Assembly: GCA_037441725.1 (NCBI GenBank)
Contig: JBBIRT010000039.1
Coordinates: forward strand, 1 to 24,405
Length of the DNA stretch: 24,405 nt
Direction: 5' to 3'
Source: JBBIRT01 sp037441725
Lineage (GTDB): Bacteria; Desulfobacterota; BSN033; UBA1163
Shown in pieces: positions 24,351-24,405 of the stretch; position 1 is the first letter of the stretch; every line of letters begins with the position of its first letter. The position numbers and the translations under genes were made by a program. The notes beneath the pieces are model-generated. The model saw only the letters and a list, made by a program, of their open reading frames with translations, did not search any database and was not told the DNA's origin.

Positions 24351-24405
24351 CGTAATGCATCCCTGAAGTGGGGAACCCTATTAGAATCAGGCAGGAATAT
24401 CTCTG
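24351..24405 (+). repeat. Dispersed intergenic repeat, copy 4 (cut by window end)
   Basis: It begins CGTAATGCATCCCTGAAGTGG like copy 1 at 5024, and continues with GGGAACCCTATTAGAATCAGG as in copy 2 at 7514. The distal AAAATTTTA part lies outside the window. It is in the same orientation as copies 1 and 2. Confidence 0.75.

Noticed and set aside
1..24405. CRISPR arrays, rRNA or tRNA genes, prophage or plasmid functions.
   Set aside because: I looked for regularly spaced repeats, structural RNA signatures and phage or plasmid genes in all gaps and found none.

Overview
The window is a chromosomal, moderately AT-rich stretch of a Gram-negative bacterium. The gene set suggests an anaerobic lineage of the Desulfobacterota (old Deltaproteobacteria) type: an NtrC-family sigma-54 activator, a B12-dependent class II ribonucleotide reductase, a desulforedoxin-like mini-protein, a relic of a membrane oxidoreductase iron-sulfur subunit, a DUF3108 protein and an Mla/MCE lipid transporter. 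The taxonomic call is inference. A run of 10 N at 17935-17944 shows that this is a draft assembly.

Layout. (1) 1-1433: a sigma-54 response regulator, probably preceded by a gene that lies mostly outside the window. A 76-codon relic of a 4Fe-4S subunit and a strong terminator follow. (2) 1848-4998: a perfect 10-bp hairpin, then an AddA-type helicase-nuclease. Its likely partner, an AddB-type protein, lies about 7.6 kb downstream on the opposite strand (12568-15387). (3) 5024-7748: class II RNR (nrdJ) behind a sigma70-like promoter that carries two NrdR-box-like sites exactly 31 bp apart. The gene has copies of one intergenic repeat family on both sides. (4) 7817-12435: a DUF3108 exported protein, a 57-aa cysteine-rich mini-protein, a GAF-HisKA protein without a catalytic ATPase domain, a fumarate-reductase-like flavoprotein gene broken by one in-frame TGA, and a HEMAH metallopeptidase lipoprotein. 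(5) 15388-16099: a gene-free tract of about 700 bp made of hairpins and diverged direct repeats. (6) 16100-17473: alanine racemase with a 247-bp MITE directly at its stop codon. (7) 17504-24269: an operon-like run of mlaE, mlaF, mlaD, a protein with about 17 Pro-centred aromatic repeats, fabH and pmbA, followed by a hairpin and another repeat copy.

How the genes fit together. AddA and AddB would form a double-strand-break-processing helicase-nuclease. NrdJ makes dNTPs without oxygen, and its predicted NrdR control fits that role. MlaE, MlaF and MlaD would form an inner-membrane ABC phospholipid transporter. The 505-aa WPF-repeat protein sits between mlaD and fabH, so it is a candidate envelope partner of that transporter, while FabH starts fatty-acid synthesis. 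This cluster is the most interesting candidate for an undescribed system. The mobile and repeated elements (the MITE with its 5-bp target duplication, the dispersed repeat, and a 15-bp micro-palindrome found in nrdJ and in the MITE) are the other notable layer.
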